From Lachnospiraceae bacterium (lineage in GTDB: Bacteria > Bacillota > Clostridia > Lachnospirales > Lachnospiraceae): a stretch of 55,561 nucleotides of DNA. The position numbers and the translations under genes are program-made. The stretch is taken from assembly GCA_021770785.1 (NCBI GenBank), contig JAETQH010000029.1:1-55561 (forward strand). The letters are read 5' to 3'. Positions 1-7,968 of the stretch are shown here, piece by piece (the stretch's first letter is position 1; each line of letters begins with the position of its first letter). The notes under the pieces are model-generated. The model saw nothing but the letters and a program-made list of their open reading frames with translations, made no database searches and was not told where the DNA came from.

Positions 1-7
1 CTTCCGG

Positions 8-99
8 TTCAGACTGTTTATAAAACGTCGGCACTTAGGCACCGTATTTTGGTGCCTTATGTACCGCTACGTTTTATACCAAGCGCAAGCGTGTCTGAA
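8..99. repeat. Nested imperfect inverted repeat (long stem-loop)
   Basis: Three nested pairings share one centre: TTCAGAC (8-14) with GTCTGAA (93-99), TATAAAACGT (19-28) with ACGTTTTATA (69-78), and AGGCACC (37-43) with GGTGCCT (51-57). CGGCAC and GTACCG (29-34, 61-66) also pair mostly. Read as RNA this is one rod of about 90 nt. No long T-run follows the hairpin, so it is not an ordinary terminator. It could be a structured leader, a 3' processing element of an upstream gene, or a small MITE-like relic. Confidence 0.55.
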
Positions 100-189
100 T
101 AGGAAGAACCGCTATCCGGCCCCCTAAGGCACAGGGAAGGCTGAACTGTTACAGGAGAACGGAAGAACAGGAGAATGCAGTGTCTGGTC

Positions 190-218
190 TTGACATATAA
201 TTTTGGAAACGGTATCAT
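190..218 (+). promoter_or_regulatory. Sigma-A type promoter of the ROK kinase gene
   Basis: A perfect -35 box TTGACA (190-195) lies 17 bp from a -10 box TATCAT (213-218). Transcription would start near 225, giving a leader of about 30 nt that carries the RBS GGAGAAGAG just before the ATG at 256. This also shows that an upstream in-frame ATG at 175 cannot be the start. Confidence 0.75.
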
Positions 219-255
219 AAGCATAAATTCAATAAAACAAATAGGAGAAGAGACA

Positions 256-1197
256 ATGAAAAAATACGCATTTGGAGTAGATGTCGGCGGAACCACCTGT
301 AAAATCGGTTTTTTTGAAACCAGCGGGACGCTGATAGACAAATGGGAAATCAAAACCAACACGGAAAACAACGGAGCTTCCATTCTCTCAGATGTAGCTC
401 AGGCAGTGGACAACAAATTAGCCCAGGAAGGCATTAGCAAAGATGATGTACAGGGCATCGGACTTGGCGTTCCCGGCCCCGTGAGAAGCGACGGCGTGGT
501 AAATTGCTGCGTGAATCTCGGATGGAGCGAGGTGAATGCGGCAGAAGAGCTTGGCAGCCTCACAGGTTTAGATGTAAAGGTTGGAAATGATGCAAATGTG
601 GCTGCTTTAGGTGAAATGTGGCAGGGCGGTGCAAAAGGCTGCAAGGACGTCGTTGTGGTAACCTTAGGAACCGGAGTCGGCGGCGGCGTTATCGTAAACG
701 GAAAAGTGGTGGCAGGTTTTAACGGAGCAGGCGGTGAAATCGGTCATATCACAGTCAGTGACGATGAGATAGAGGCTTGCAACTGCGGACAGTACGGCTG
801 TTTAGAGCAGTATACCTCTGCAACCGGAATTGTGCGTGTGACAAAGAGAAAATTGGCAAAATCCTCAGATGACACCAGCCTTCGTCAGCTTAAGAACATC
901 ACGGCAAAGGACGTGTTTGATGCAGCAAAGGCAGGGGATGCCATTGCCCTTGGACTGGTGGACGAGGTTTGCGAGATTCTTGGGGCGGCGCTTTCTAATA
1001 TTGCCTGTGTGGTAAATCCGGAAATTATTGTAATCGGCGGCGGGGTTTCTAAAGCGGGGGATATTTTGATTGACAATATCAGGAAGCACTATCAGGAGAC
1101 GGCGTTCCATGCCTGCCGTAATGCGAAGTTTGCGTTAGCGGGACTTGGAAATGATGCGGGGATGTATGGGTGCGTGCAGATGTTGCTGGATGAATAA
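256..1197 (+). CDS. ROK-family sugar kinase (glucokinase / N-acetylglucosamine kinase)
   Basis: The 313-aa protein phosphorylates a hexose with ATP in the cytoplasm. Residues 8-13 are the DVGGTT phosphate-binding motif. A GEIGH motif, which in this family supports kinase function, is followed by the zinc motif CNCGQYGCLE at about residues 175-185. There is no N-terminal HTH, so it is an enzyme and not a ROK repressor. The start at 256 follows an RBS and lies downstream of the promoter at 190-218. The family is usually annotated as glucokinase. Beside a chitobiose phosphorylase and nagA/nagB, the free GlcNAc released by phosphorolysis is an equally good substrate. That specificity is inference. 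Confidence 0.9.
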   Translation: MKKYAFGVDVGGTTCKIGFFETSGTLIDKWEIKTNTENNGASILSDVAQAVDNKLAQEGISKDDVQGIGLGVPGPVRSDGVVNCCVNLGWSEVNAAEELGSLTGLDVKVGNDANVAALGEMWQGGAKGCKDVVVVTLGTGVGGGVIVNGKVVAGFNGAGGEIGHITVSDDEIEACNCGQYGCLEQYTSATGIVRVTKRKLAKSSDDTSLRQLKNITAKDVFDAAKAGDAIALGLVDEVCEILGAALSNIACVVNPEIIVIGGGVSKAGDILIDNIRKHYQETAFHACRNAKFALAGLGNDAGMYGCVQMLLDE

Positions 1198-1223
1198 AAG
1201 TATATAGAGTGGAAAAAAAGGGG

Positions 1224-1259
1224 ACAGGTAGGAAGTTATGCTTCTTGCCTGTTTTTTTT
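1224..1259 (+). terminator. Rho-independent terminator after the ROK kinase
   Basis: A stem made of ACAGGTAGGAAG and CTTCTTGCCTG (with G-U pairs) around a short loop is followed by eight T. It lies about 25 nt after the kinase stop codon and separates it from the repeat-rich intergenic region. Confidence 0.8.
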
Positions 1260-1274
1260 GTGGGCATCGCCTTC

Positions 1275-1599
1275 GGATTCGGGTGGCAAAAGGAGGGCTG
1301 GGGGCGGCTGTGAGGCGGGGAATGCGTCGGGAAGGCTCTGGTTTTTTGTTACGCTGTACGGAGATAAGATGGTTCTAAGAAATCTGCGGGGAGGGGCTGG
1401 CGGGGGACGTGAACGGTACAAGGCCGCCTTCCATGGCGGCGTTGTACCTCACCCAGCCGTCCGTGGCTGGGTGTCACTGGGGAATGGAGCAGATTTCTAA
1501 GAACATCTAATCTCCTCCCAGAGTAACAAATAACCAGAGCCTTCCCGGCGCAGTTCCTGCCTCACAGCCGGCCCCGGCCCTCTTTTGCCACCCGAATCC
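1275..1599. repeat. 325-bp imperfect inverted repeat with two inner hairpins
   Basis: A left arm (1275-1387, starting GGATTCGGGTGGCAAAAG) is matched by the reverse complement of a right arm (1489-1599). The arms agree over about 110 bp with scattered mismatches. The central 100 bp contains two more hairpins: a 14-bp stem at 1415-1428/1435-1448 with one mismatch, and a perfect 9-bp stem CACCCAGCC/GGCTGGGTG at 1450-1458/1465-1473. As RNA this would be a long rod ending in two hairpins. Short open frames cross it, but they are explained by the symmetry and carry no recognisable protein. It may be a MITE-like non-autonomous element or a structured RNA. No transposase is present. Confidence 0.8.
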
Positions 1600-1749
1600 T
1601 GAGGTTACTGGAGCGATGTCTGGAGGAGAATGCTGCCGGATGTATATTTTTTGCTGACGGGATCCTGAGGTTACAGGAGAGACACATGGAGGAGAATGCT
1701 GTGGGATGTATATTTTTTGCTGCCCGAATCCTGAGGTGTTGGAGAGAGA
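1596..1749. repeat. 66-bp tandem repeat, about 2.3 copies
   Basis: The phrase ATCCTGAGGT recurs at 1596, 1662 and 1728, exactly 66 bp apart. Each full unit contains GGAGGAGAATGCTG and GGATGTATATTTTTTGCTG. The first unit begins inside the right end of the 325-bp inverted repeat, so the two structures are physically joined. No coding function is visible. Confidence 0.75.
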
Positions 1750-1816
1750 TGGGGATTTAAACAATAAAATGCAAATTATGCCATACGTGGCAATACAGTT
1801 TTTGGAGGGGAAATTT

Positions 1817-1937
1817 TATAATGGAGGTACGATACAGGGAAGTGATGGAACTGTAGGCTCGGGACTTTGGAGCTTTGGTGTTTTGGTGCGGGTGGCACTG
1901 GAGAGGGTACGATACAGGAAGTCATGGACTGTGGGTT
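1817..1937 (+). promoter_or_regulatory. Putative promoter and paired direct-repeat operator upstream of chbP
   Basis: A TATAAT box lies at 1817-1822 without a good -35. The phrase GGTACGATACAGG occurs at 1827 and again at 1907, exactly 80 bp apart. In both copies it is followed by near-identical sequence (AAGT-ATGGA-CTGT-GG). Paired direct repeats are typical of AraC-type sites, so the YesN-like regulator of this locus (11429-12193) is a candidate binder. That assignment is inference. Confidence 0.4.
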
Positions 1938-1963
1938 AGAAAAAATGAGGGGAAGGGAAAGAG

Positions 1964-4372
1964 ATGCGATACGGACATTTTGATAATGAGAAGAGGGAGT
2001 ATGTGATTGATAGGGTGGATTTGCCGGTTTCGTGGACGAATTACCTGGGGGTAAGGGATATGTGTGTGGTGGTGAATCATACGGCGGGGGGATATATGTT
2101 TTATAAGACGCCGGAGTATCACAGGGTGACACGGTTCCGGGGAAATGCGGTGCCTATGGACAGACCGGGGCATTATGTGTATCTGCGGGATGCGGAGGAC
2201 GGGGATTACTGGAGTATTTCCTGGCAGCCAGTGGGGAAACCGTTGGATGAGGCGGCATATAGCTGCAGACATGGAATGAGTTATACTACTTATGAGTGTA
2301 AGTATAAGGGAATTGAGGCGAGCCAGACGCTGGTGGTGCCTATGGAGGATGCAGTGGAGCTCTGGGATGTGAAAATCAGGAATACCACGGGGCAGAGAAG
2401 AAGAATTTCTGTGTTTTCCTATTTGGAGTTTTCGTTTCATCATGTGATGATTGATAACCAGAATTTTCAGATGAGCCTGTATTGCGCCGGGTCTTCTTAT
2501 GAGGACGGTGTGATAGAGCATGATTTGTTTTATGAAGAGTATGGATATCAGTATTTTACGGCGAATTTCCCGCCGGACGGGTATGACTGCCTCAGGGATA
2601 AGTTTTTAGGCTCTTACCGGACGGAGGATAATCCCATAGCGGTGGAGCAAGGGAAATGCAGCGGCTCCTATGAGCTGGGCAATAACCATTGCGGAAGTCT
2701 TCAGAAGGATTTGGTGTTGGCACCGGGAGAGGAAATACGCCTTATCTTTATGCTGGGAGAGGGAAACAGGGAAGAGGGAAAACGGATTCGGGAGAAATAT
2801 TCAAACCTCAATAACGTAAATGCCGTTTATGAACAGTTAGCGGCGTACTGGAAGGATAAATTTTCCAGATTGCAGATACAGACACCCGATGAGGGAATGA
2901 ATACGATGATTAATACCTGGAATTTGTATCAAGCGGAGGTTAATGTGATGTTTTCCCGGTTTGCTTCCTTTATTGAGGTGGGGGGAAGAACCGGTTTAGG
3001 CTACCGGGATACGGCGCAGGATGCCATGACCATTCCCCACTCCAATCCGGAGAAATGCAGGCAGAGGATTGTGGAACTGTTGCGGGGGCTTACCACAAAG
3101 GGCTACGGGCTGCATTTGTTCCAGCCGGAATGGTTTGATCCGGACAAGGATAAGGAGAAGAAAAAACCTTTTAAGTCACCGACGGTAATACCGACGGCTA
3201 ATGCGGCGGATATTGTCCACGGTATTGAGGATGCCTGCTCCGACGATGCGCTCTGGCTTGTCCCGGCGATTGTGGAATATGTAAAGGAGACCGGAGAGAC
3301 GGAGTTTGTGGACGAAGTAGTGACCTATGCCGACGGGGGAGAAGGCACGGTCTATGAGCATATGATGCGCATCCTTGATTTTTCCGCGGAACAGGTGGGA
3401 GCTACCGGAATCTGTAAGGGGCTGCGGGCGGACTGGAACGACTGCCTTAATTTAGGCGGAGGTGAGAGCGCCATGGTATCCTTCCTGCACTACTGGGCCA
3501 TCAGCAACTTTATGGAGCTGGCAGGCTATTTAAAGAGGGAGAAGGACGTAGAAAAATATGCTGCCATGAGGGAGAAGGTACATAAGGTCTGCAACGAAGA
3601 GCTTTGGGACGAGGAATGGTTTATCCGGGGGGTAACGAAGAACGGCAAAAAAATCGGAACCATGGAGGATAAAGAGGGAAAAGTCCATTTGGAATCCAAC
3701 GCCTGGGCGGTGCTTTCCGGGGCGGCAGACGCCGAAAAGGGAAAACGTGCCATGGACAGTGTGGGGAAATATTTGTTCACCCCTTATGGAATTATGTTAA
3801 ATGCGCCCTCCTACACGGTGCCGGATGACGATATCGGATTTGTCACCAGGGTGTATCCGGGAGTGAAGGAAAACGGCTCTATTTTCTCCCACCCGAATCC
3901 ATGGGCGTGGGCGGCGGAATGTGTGTTAGGCAGGGGCGATATCGCCATGAAATATTATGATGCCCTCTGCCCCTACTACCAGAACGACAAGATTGAGATC
4001 AGGGAGTCGGAGCCTTACTCCTACTGCCAGTTCATTATGGGAAAAGACCATACTGCCTTTGGCAGGGCGCGCCATCCTTTCATGACAGGCAGCGGCGGCT
4101 GGGCATATTTCTCCGCCACCCGGTATATGCTGGGGCTTCGCCCGCAGTTTACGGAGCTTGTCATTGACCCCTGTGTTCCGGCGGAGTGGGAGAAATTTTC
4201 CGCAGTCCGCAAATGGAGGGGCGCAGAATTTGAGATTGAAGTAAAAAATCCCGAGGGTGTGATGAAAGGGGTAAAAGAAATCTGGTTAGACGGAAAGAAA
4301 GCGGAGTGCATTCCGGTACAGGAGGAAGGCACGAAGCACAGTGTCATTGTTGTTATGGGGAAAACAGCTTGA
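1964..4372 (+). CDS. chbP: GH94 N,N'-diacetylchitobiose phosphorylase
   Basis: The 802-aa cytoplasmic enzyme would split N,N'-diacetylchitobiose with phosphate into GlcNAc-1-phosphate and GlcNAc. GH94 enzymes are about 800 aa, so it is full length. The catalytic general acid is Asp490 in RADWNDCLNLGGGESAM. Several stretches resemble what I recall of the Vibrio chitobiose phosphorylase more than of cellobiose phosphorylases: DRPGHYVYLRDAEDGDYWS near the N-terminus, FIEVGGRTGLGYRDTAQDA mid-protein, and CSDDALW. No signal peptide is present, so the disaccharide must be imported, consistent with the ABC transporter downstream. The neighbouring mutase, ROK kinase, NagA and NagB could process both products. 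Cellobiose phosphorylase is the alternative. Confidence 0.85.
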   Translation: MRYGHFDNEKREYVIDRVDLPVSWTNYLGVRDMCVVVNHTAGGYMFYKTPEYHRVTRFRGNAVPMDRPGHYVYLRDAEDGDYWSISWQPVGKPLDEAAYSCRHGMSYTTYECKYKGIEASQTLVVPMEDAVELWDVKIRNTTGQRRRISVFSYLEFSFHHVMIDNQNFQMSLYCAGSSYEDGVIEHDLFYEEYGYQYFTANFPPDGYDCLRDKFLGSYRTEDNPIAVEQGKCSGSYELGNNHCGSLQKDLVLAPGEEIRLIFMLGEGNREEGKRIREKYSNLNNVNAVYEQLAAYWKDKFSRLQIQTPDEGMNTMINTWNLYQAEVNVMFSRFASFIEVGGRTGLGYRDTAQDAMTIPHSNPEKCRQRIVELLRGLTTKGYGLHLFQPEWFDPDKDKEKKKPFKSPTVIPTANAADIVHGIEDACSDDALWLVPAIVEYVKETGETEFVDEVVTYADGGEGTVYEHMMRILDFSAEQVGATGICKGLRADWNDCLNLGGGESAMVSFLHYWAISNFMELAGYLKREKDVEKYAAMREKVHKVCNEELWDEEWFIRGVTKNGKKIGTMEDKEGKVHLESNAWAVLSGAADAEKGKRAMDSVGKYLFTPYGIMLNAPSYTVPDDDIGFVTRVYPGVKENGSIFSHPNPWAWAAECVLGRGDIAMKYYDALCPYYQNDKIEIRESEPYSYCQFIMGKDHTAFGRARHPFMTGSGGWAYFSATRYMLGLRPQFTELVIDPCVPAEWEKFSAVRKWRGAEFEIEVKNPEGVMKGVKEIWLDGKKAECIPVQEEGTKHSVIVVMGKTA

Positions 4373-4507
4373 CATTTATATGAAGAAAAACAGGCTGTAG
4401 GTTCATGACTGAATGCAGCCGGATGAAAACAGCCTGATATTTTCATGAAAATAAAACAGGGGGAACGGGAACAGACATGTTCCCCACATATAGAAAGGGG
4501 ATTTCAC

Positions 4508-5920
4508 ATGATAAAATTTGGAACAGGCGGCTGGAGAGCTGTCATCGGAGATGAATTTACAAAAACAAATATTCAGTTATTAGCCCAGGGACTTGTCAAC
4601 AAGATGAAGAGCGAGGGCGTGGCGGAGCAGGGAATTGTCCTTGGATATGACAGAAGATTTCTTTCTAAAGAAGCCATGCAGTGGGCGGCGGAGGTTTTTG
4701 CGGCAGCCCATATCAAAGCCAGCCTGATTAATAAATCTTCACCGACACCGCTGATTATGTTTTATGTAATGAAGCACGACCTGCCCTATGGAATGATGAT
4801 TACCGCCAGCCATAACCCAGCGATATATAACGGTATCAAGGTGTTTACTGCCGGAGGCAGGGACGCAGATGAGCTTCAGACAAAAGACTTAGAGGACTAT
4901 ACCGGGGACATTGCGCTAGAGGAAGTGGCGGTGATGGACTATGAAGAGGGAAAGAAAGCGGGCTATATCGAGGAAATTTATCCTCTCAACGAGTACTTAG
5001 ACAACATTATTGCCTCCGTGAATATGGACGTTATCCGGAATGCCGGCTTAAAGGTGGCGTTAGACCCCATGTACGGCGTCAGTGAGACCTCCTTAAAAAC
5101 TATTCTCATGACGGCACGCTGCGAGGTTGCTACCATTCATGACAGGCACGATACCCTCTTTGGCGGGAAACTGCCGGCGCCTTCTGCGGCAACCTTACAT
5201 TCTCTGCAGAATTATGTGGTGGAGAAAAAATTTGATATCGGTATTGCAACGGACGGGGATGCAGACCGTATTGGCGTCATTGACGATAAAGGAAATTTCC
5301 TGCACCCCAACGATATTCTGGTATTGCTGTATTACTATCTTGTGAAATTTAAGGGATGGAGCGGCCCTGTGGTAAGAAATATCGCTACTACCCATATGCT
5401 GGATAAGGTGGCGTCGGAGTTTGGGGAAACCTGTTACGAGGTTCCGGTAGGCTTTAAATACATTTCTGCAAAAATGCAGGAAACCGGGGCGATTATCGGC
5501 GGGGAATCCTCCGGCGGACTTACGGTACACGGACACATCAACGGAAAAGACGGTATCTATGCGGCGGCGCTTCTGATTGAAATGCTGGCAGTGACCGGAA
5601 AGAAGCTCTCGGAAATCATGGAGGATATCCATACCGAGTGCGGGGAAATCCATATGGAAGAAAGAGATTATAAATTTACGCAGGAAAAGAAAGAGGAAAT
5701 GAACCATATTCTGATGGAGCAGAAGCTTTTGCCGGAGCTGCCGGAGGAAATCGATCATATTTCCTATCTCGACGGCAGCAAGGTATATTTCAAAAACGGA
5801 GGCTGGATTATCGCCCGTTTCTCCGGTACGGAGCCGCTGCTGCGAATCTTTTGTGAGATGCCAGAGGCGGAAACTGCGGCAGAAATCTGTGATATTTATG
5901 AGGAATTTTTAGGCTTATAA
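4508..5920 (+). CDS. Phosphohexomutase (phosphoglucomutase/phosphoacetylglucosamine mutase-like)
   Basis: This 470-aa alpha-D-phosphohexomutase interconverts hexose 1- and 6-phosphates. It shows all four family motifs: the phosphoserine loop TASHNP at residues 98-103, the metal loop TDGDADR near 248, the sugar loop GGESSGGL, and the phosphate-binding RFSGTEPLLRIF near the C-terminus. The start at 4508 follows AGAAAGGGG and opens with the family-typical MIKFGTGGWRA. An earlier in-frame ATG at 4445 would add 21 unrelated residues. Directly behind a chitobiose phosphorylase, its likely job is to turn GlcNAc-1-P into GlcNAc-6-P for NagA. Family members also act on glucose or mannose phosphates, so the substrate is inferred from context. 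Confidence 0.88.
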   Translation: MIKFGTGGWRAVIGDEFTKTNIQLLAQGLVNKMKSEGVAEQGIVLGYDRRFLSKEAMQWAAEVFAAAHIKASLINKSSPTPLIMFYVMKHDLPYGMMITASHNPAIYNGIKVFTAGGRDADELQTKDLEDYTGDIALEEVAVMDYEEGKKAGYIEEIYPLNEYLDNIIASVNMDVIRNAGLKVALDPMYGVSETSLKTILMTARCEVATIHDRHDTLFGGKLPAPSAATLHSLQNYVVEKKFDIGIATDGDADRIGVIDDKGNFLHPNDILVLLYYYLVKFKGWSGPVVRNIATTHMLDKVASEFGETCYEVPVGFKYISAKMQETGAIIGGESSGGLTVHGHINGKDGIYAAALLIEMLAVTGKKLSEIMEDIHTECGEIHMEERDYKFTQEKKEEMNHILMEQKLLPELPEEIDHISYLDGSKVYFKNGGWIIARFSGTEPLLRIFCEMPEAETAAEICDIYEEFLGL

Positions 5921-5934
5921 GGTATAGGCTTTTC

Positions 5935-6006
5935 AAATACCGGGCAGAATGTTATACTTTTTTCAAGGGAAGAGAATGGGAAAAAGTAGCTTCTGCCCGG
6001 TATTTT
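5935..6006 (+). terminator. Long two-part terminator after the mutase
   Basis: Arms AAATACCGGGCAGAA (5935-5949) and TTCTGCCCGGTATTT (5991-6005) pair perfectly over 15 bp and run into TTTT. Inside, ATACTTTTTT and GAAAAAGTA pair again. The stem ends only a few bases before the RBS of the sensor kinase gene, so readthrough would also affect that RBS. Confidence 0.8.
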
Positions 6007-6021
6007 TGCATGGAGGAGTGT

Positions 6022-7872
6022 ATGAAAAAAAATAGAAAGCCAGGCTCGTTAAAACAAAAAATATTGATTTTTCTGATACTGTGCTGGGGCGTCCCAATTG
6101 CAGTATTTTTTGCATTTACCACAATTTCTTACCGGAAAGGGATTATTGAAAAGGCGGAGGGGCTAGTGGAGGACCAGTTAGAAAATGTGGCGGCATTTGC
6201 CTCCATCCGGATTGGCGATGCCATTACCCTCTGCCAGCGCCCCTCCTATGAGAAAACCAGGGAGAACGCATGGAAAAGCTATCAGCAGGGAGAGTACTCC
6301 GAGAGTGAGTATCTCCAGCTGATAAACAGCAGCCTGAAAGGGAAATTTTATCTGGACGAAAAGTTCAATATGTATGCCTATTACCAGTACGGCACGGAGA
6401 ATCCCAAATGTTTTTCCTCCCGGACGGGCATTTCCTATAAGAGCTATACCAGTGAGATACAGCCGGAGCTTTTAGATATTATCCGTATGGATTCCTCCTA
6501 TGCTTATGTGCGGGTTGTGGAGGGCAGGATTTTTATCATAAGGAACCTGTATGCCACCGTGGACTATGAGCGCTATGGGACACTGGTGGTGGAGCTGAAT
6601 AAAGAGAAGGTATTCCAGGACGTGCCTGAGGACACTAGGGAGCGGATGATTGTCTGTATCGACAGTAACCGGGATGTGGTGGAGTTTACCGACGGAGCAA
6701 AGCGGGAGGAAAAGTTAGCGGAGTTGTCGGAGGAACTGTTGGAGATATATGACGGCACAAGCAACCGGAAGCTGGATAAAATGCAGAATGAGGCATATAA
6801 CGGTTATCTCTGGCAGGAACGCCATGACAATTACCACATCGGAGTGCTGGTCTTTGCAAAGAAAAGTGAGATATATTCCAGCCTCTATGAATTTTACACC
6901 ATCGTGGCTTTGATGCTTGCATTGTTTGCGCCGCTGTTTGTTTATGGGGTTTCTTTCCTAAGGAAGCATATCCAGATGCCTATCGGGCAGATATTGCAGG
7001 CATCGAAACGCATGGAAGCGGGAGAAATCGGTATCACGGTGGGAGGAGGGGAGATGCCCAACTCCGAATTTCAGTATTTGAAGGAAAGCTTCGACAGCAT
7101 GTCCGCACAGGTGAAATATCTCTTTGACTATGTGTATGATGAAAAGCTGGCGAGAAAGGATGCGCAGATACAGGCGTTACAGGCGCAGATAAATCCACAT
7201 TTCCTGAATAACACTCTGGAGATGATGAACTGGCAGGCGAGGATGTCGGGAAATACGGTGGTGTCAAAAATGATTGAGGCGCTGGGGACAGTGCTAGACT
7301 ACCGGATGAACCGGGCGGACGTGAAGGAAATTCATCTGGCGGAGGAGTTGCAGTGCGTGGATGCCTACTTTTACATTATGACCATGCGTTTCGGGCAGAG
7401 GCTTCAGATTGAAAAGAAAATTGACGAAGAGCTGCTCTATATTATGGTGCCCCCTCTGATTCTGCAGCCTCTTGTGGAAAATGCTATTGTCCATGGGGTG
7501 GAAACGGTGAAGAACGGAAAAATACGTCTGCGGGTGTACCATGACGTGAAGAATGTTTATTTTGAGGTGCGCAATACCGGGAAAAAGATGACGAAGGAGG
7601 ATTTTGACCGGATTAAGGCAATCCTTGAGGGAGATGAGGAAAAAATACCGAAGAACACGGGACGCCACACCTCCATCGGCATACGGAATGTAAATAAAAG
7701 GATCCGCCTTGTCTATGGGGAAGAATATGGGCTTACGATTGTACAGGAGGAAAATTTAGAGACAGTTTCCACCATTACCATACCTTACAGGGAGTGGAAT
7801 GAGGACGCTTCGTTAAAAGAACGAAAGAGCGCAGAGGATGAATGGAGGAACATGGCAAGATTGAACAAATAA
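6022..7872 (+). CDS. YesM/LytS-type membrane sensor histidine kinase
   Basis: A 616-aa two-component kinase, probably sensing extracellular sugar through its large loop. One membrane helix lies at about residues 15-35 and a second near 290-312, with an extracellular sensing region between them. A HAMP-like segment follows. The cytoplasmic kinase core has the His_kinase family motif QAQINPHFLNNTLEMMNW with the phospho-acceptor His, the N-box PLVENAIVHGVE, and a G-box SIGIRNVNKRIRL. The start at 6022 has GGAGGAG just upstream; an ATG at 6010 overlaps that RBS. The partner is almost certainly the YesN-like regulator at 11429-12193, with the ABC transporter genes between them. Confidence 0.9.
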   Translation: MKKNRKPGSLKQKILIFLILCWGVPIAVFFAFTTISYRKGIIEKAEGLVEDQLENVAAFASIRIGDAITLCQRPSYEKTRENAWKSYQQGEYSESEYLQLINSSLKGKFYLDEKFNMYAYYQYGTENPKCFSSRTGISYKSYTSEIQPELLDIIRMDSSYAYVRVVEGRIFIIRNLYATVDYERYGTLVVELNKEKVFQDVPEDTRERMIVCIDSNRDVVEFTDGAKREEKLAELSEELLEIYDGTSNRKLDKMQNEAYNGYLWQERHDNYHIGVLVFAKKSEIYSSLYEFYTIVALMLALFAPLFVYGVSFLRKHIQMPIGQILQASKRMEAGEIGITVGGGEMPNSEFQYLKESFDSMSAQVKYLFDYVYDEKLARKDAQIQALQAQINPHFLNNTLEMMNWQARMSGNTVVSKMIEALGTVLDYRMNRADVKEIHLAEELQCVDAYFYIMTMRFGQRLQIEKKIDEELLYIMVPPLILQPLVENAIVHGVETVKNGKIRLRVYHDVKNVYFEVRNTGKKMTKEDFDRIKAILEGDEEKIPKNTGRHTSIGIRNVNKRIRLVYGEEYGLTIVQEENLETVSTITIPYREWNEDASLKERKSAEDEWRNMARLNK

Positions 7873-7968
7873 TGTCAAGTCGGTCTAATGCCTTTTTGTA
7901 AAATCTGTACTAATATGATGATAGTAAATGAAGAACACATTTACAAATCATATGAAGGAGGATTTACT

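Noticed and set aside
1275..1599. CRISPR array or IS element for the large repeats
   Set aside because: Repeats are inverted or contiguous tandem copies with no unique spacers, and no transposase frame is present.
1258..1939. Several open frames of 60-85 codons in the region between the ROK kinase and the phosphorylase
   Set aside because: They lie in the two arms of the inverted repeat or the tandem repeats, have no RBS and no protein-like composition, and exist on both strands because of symmetry.
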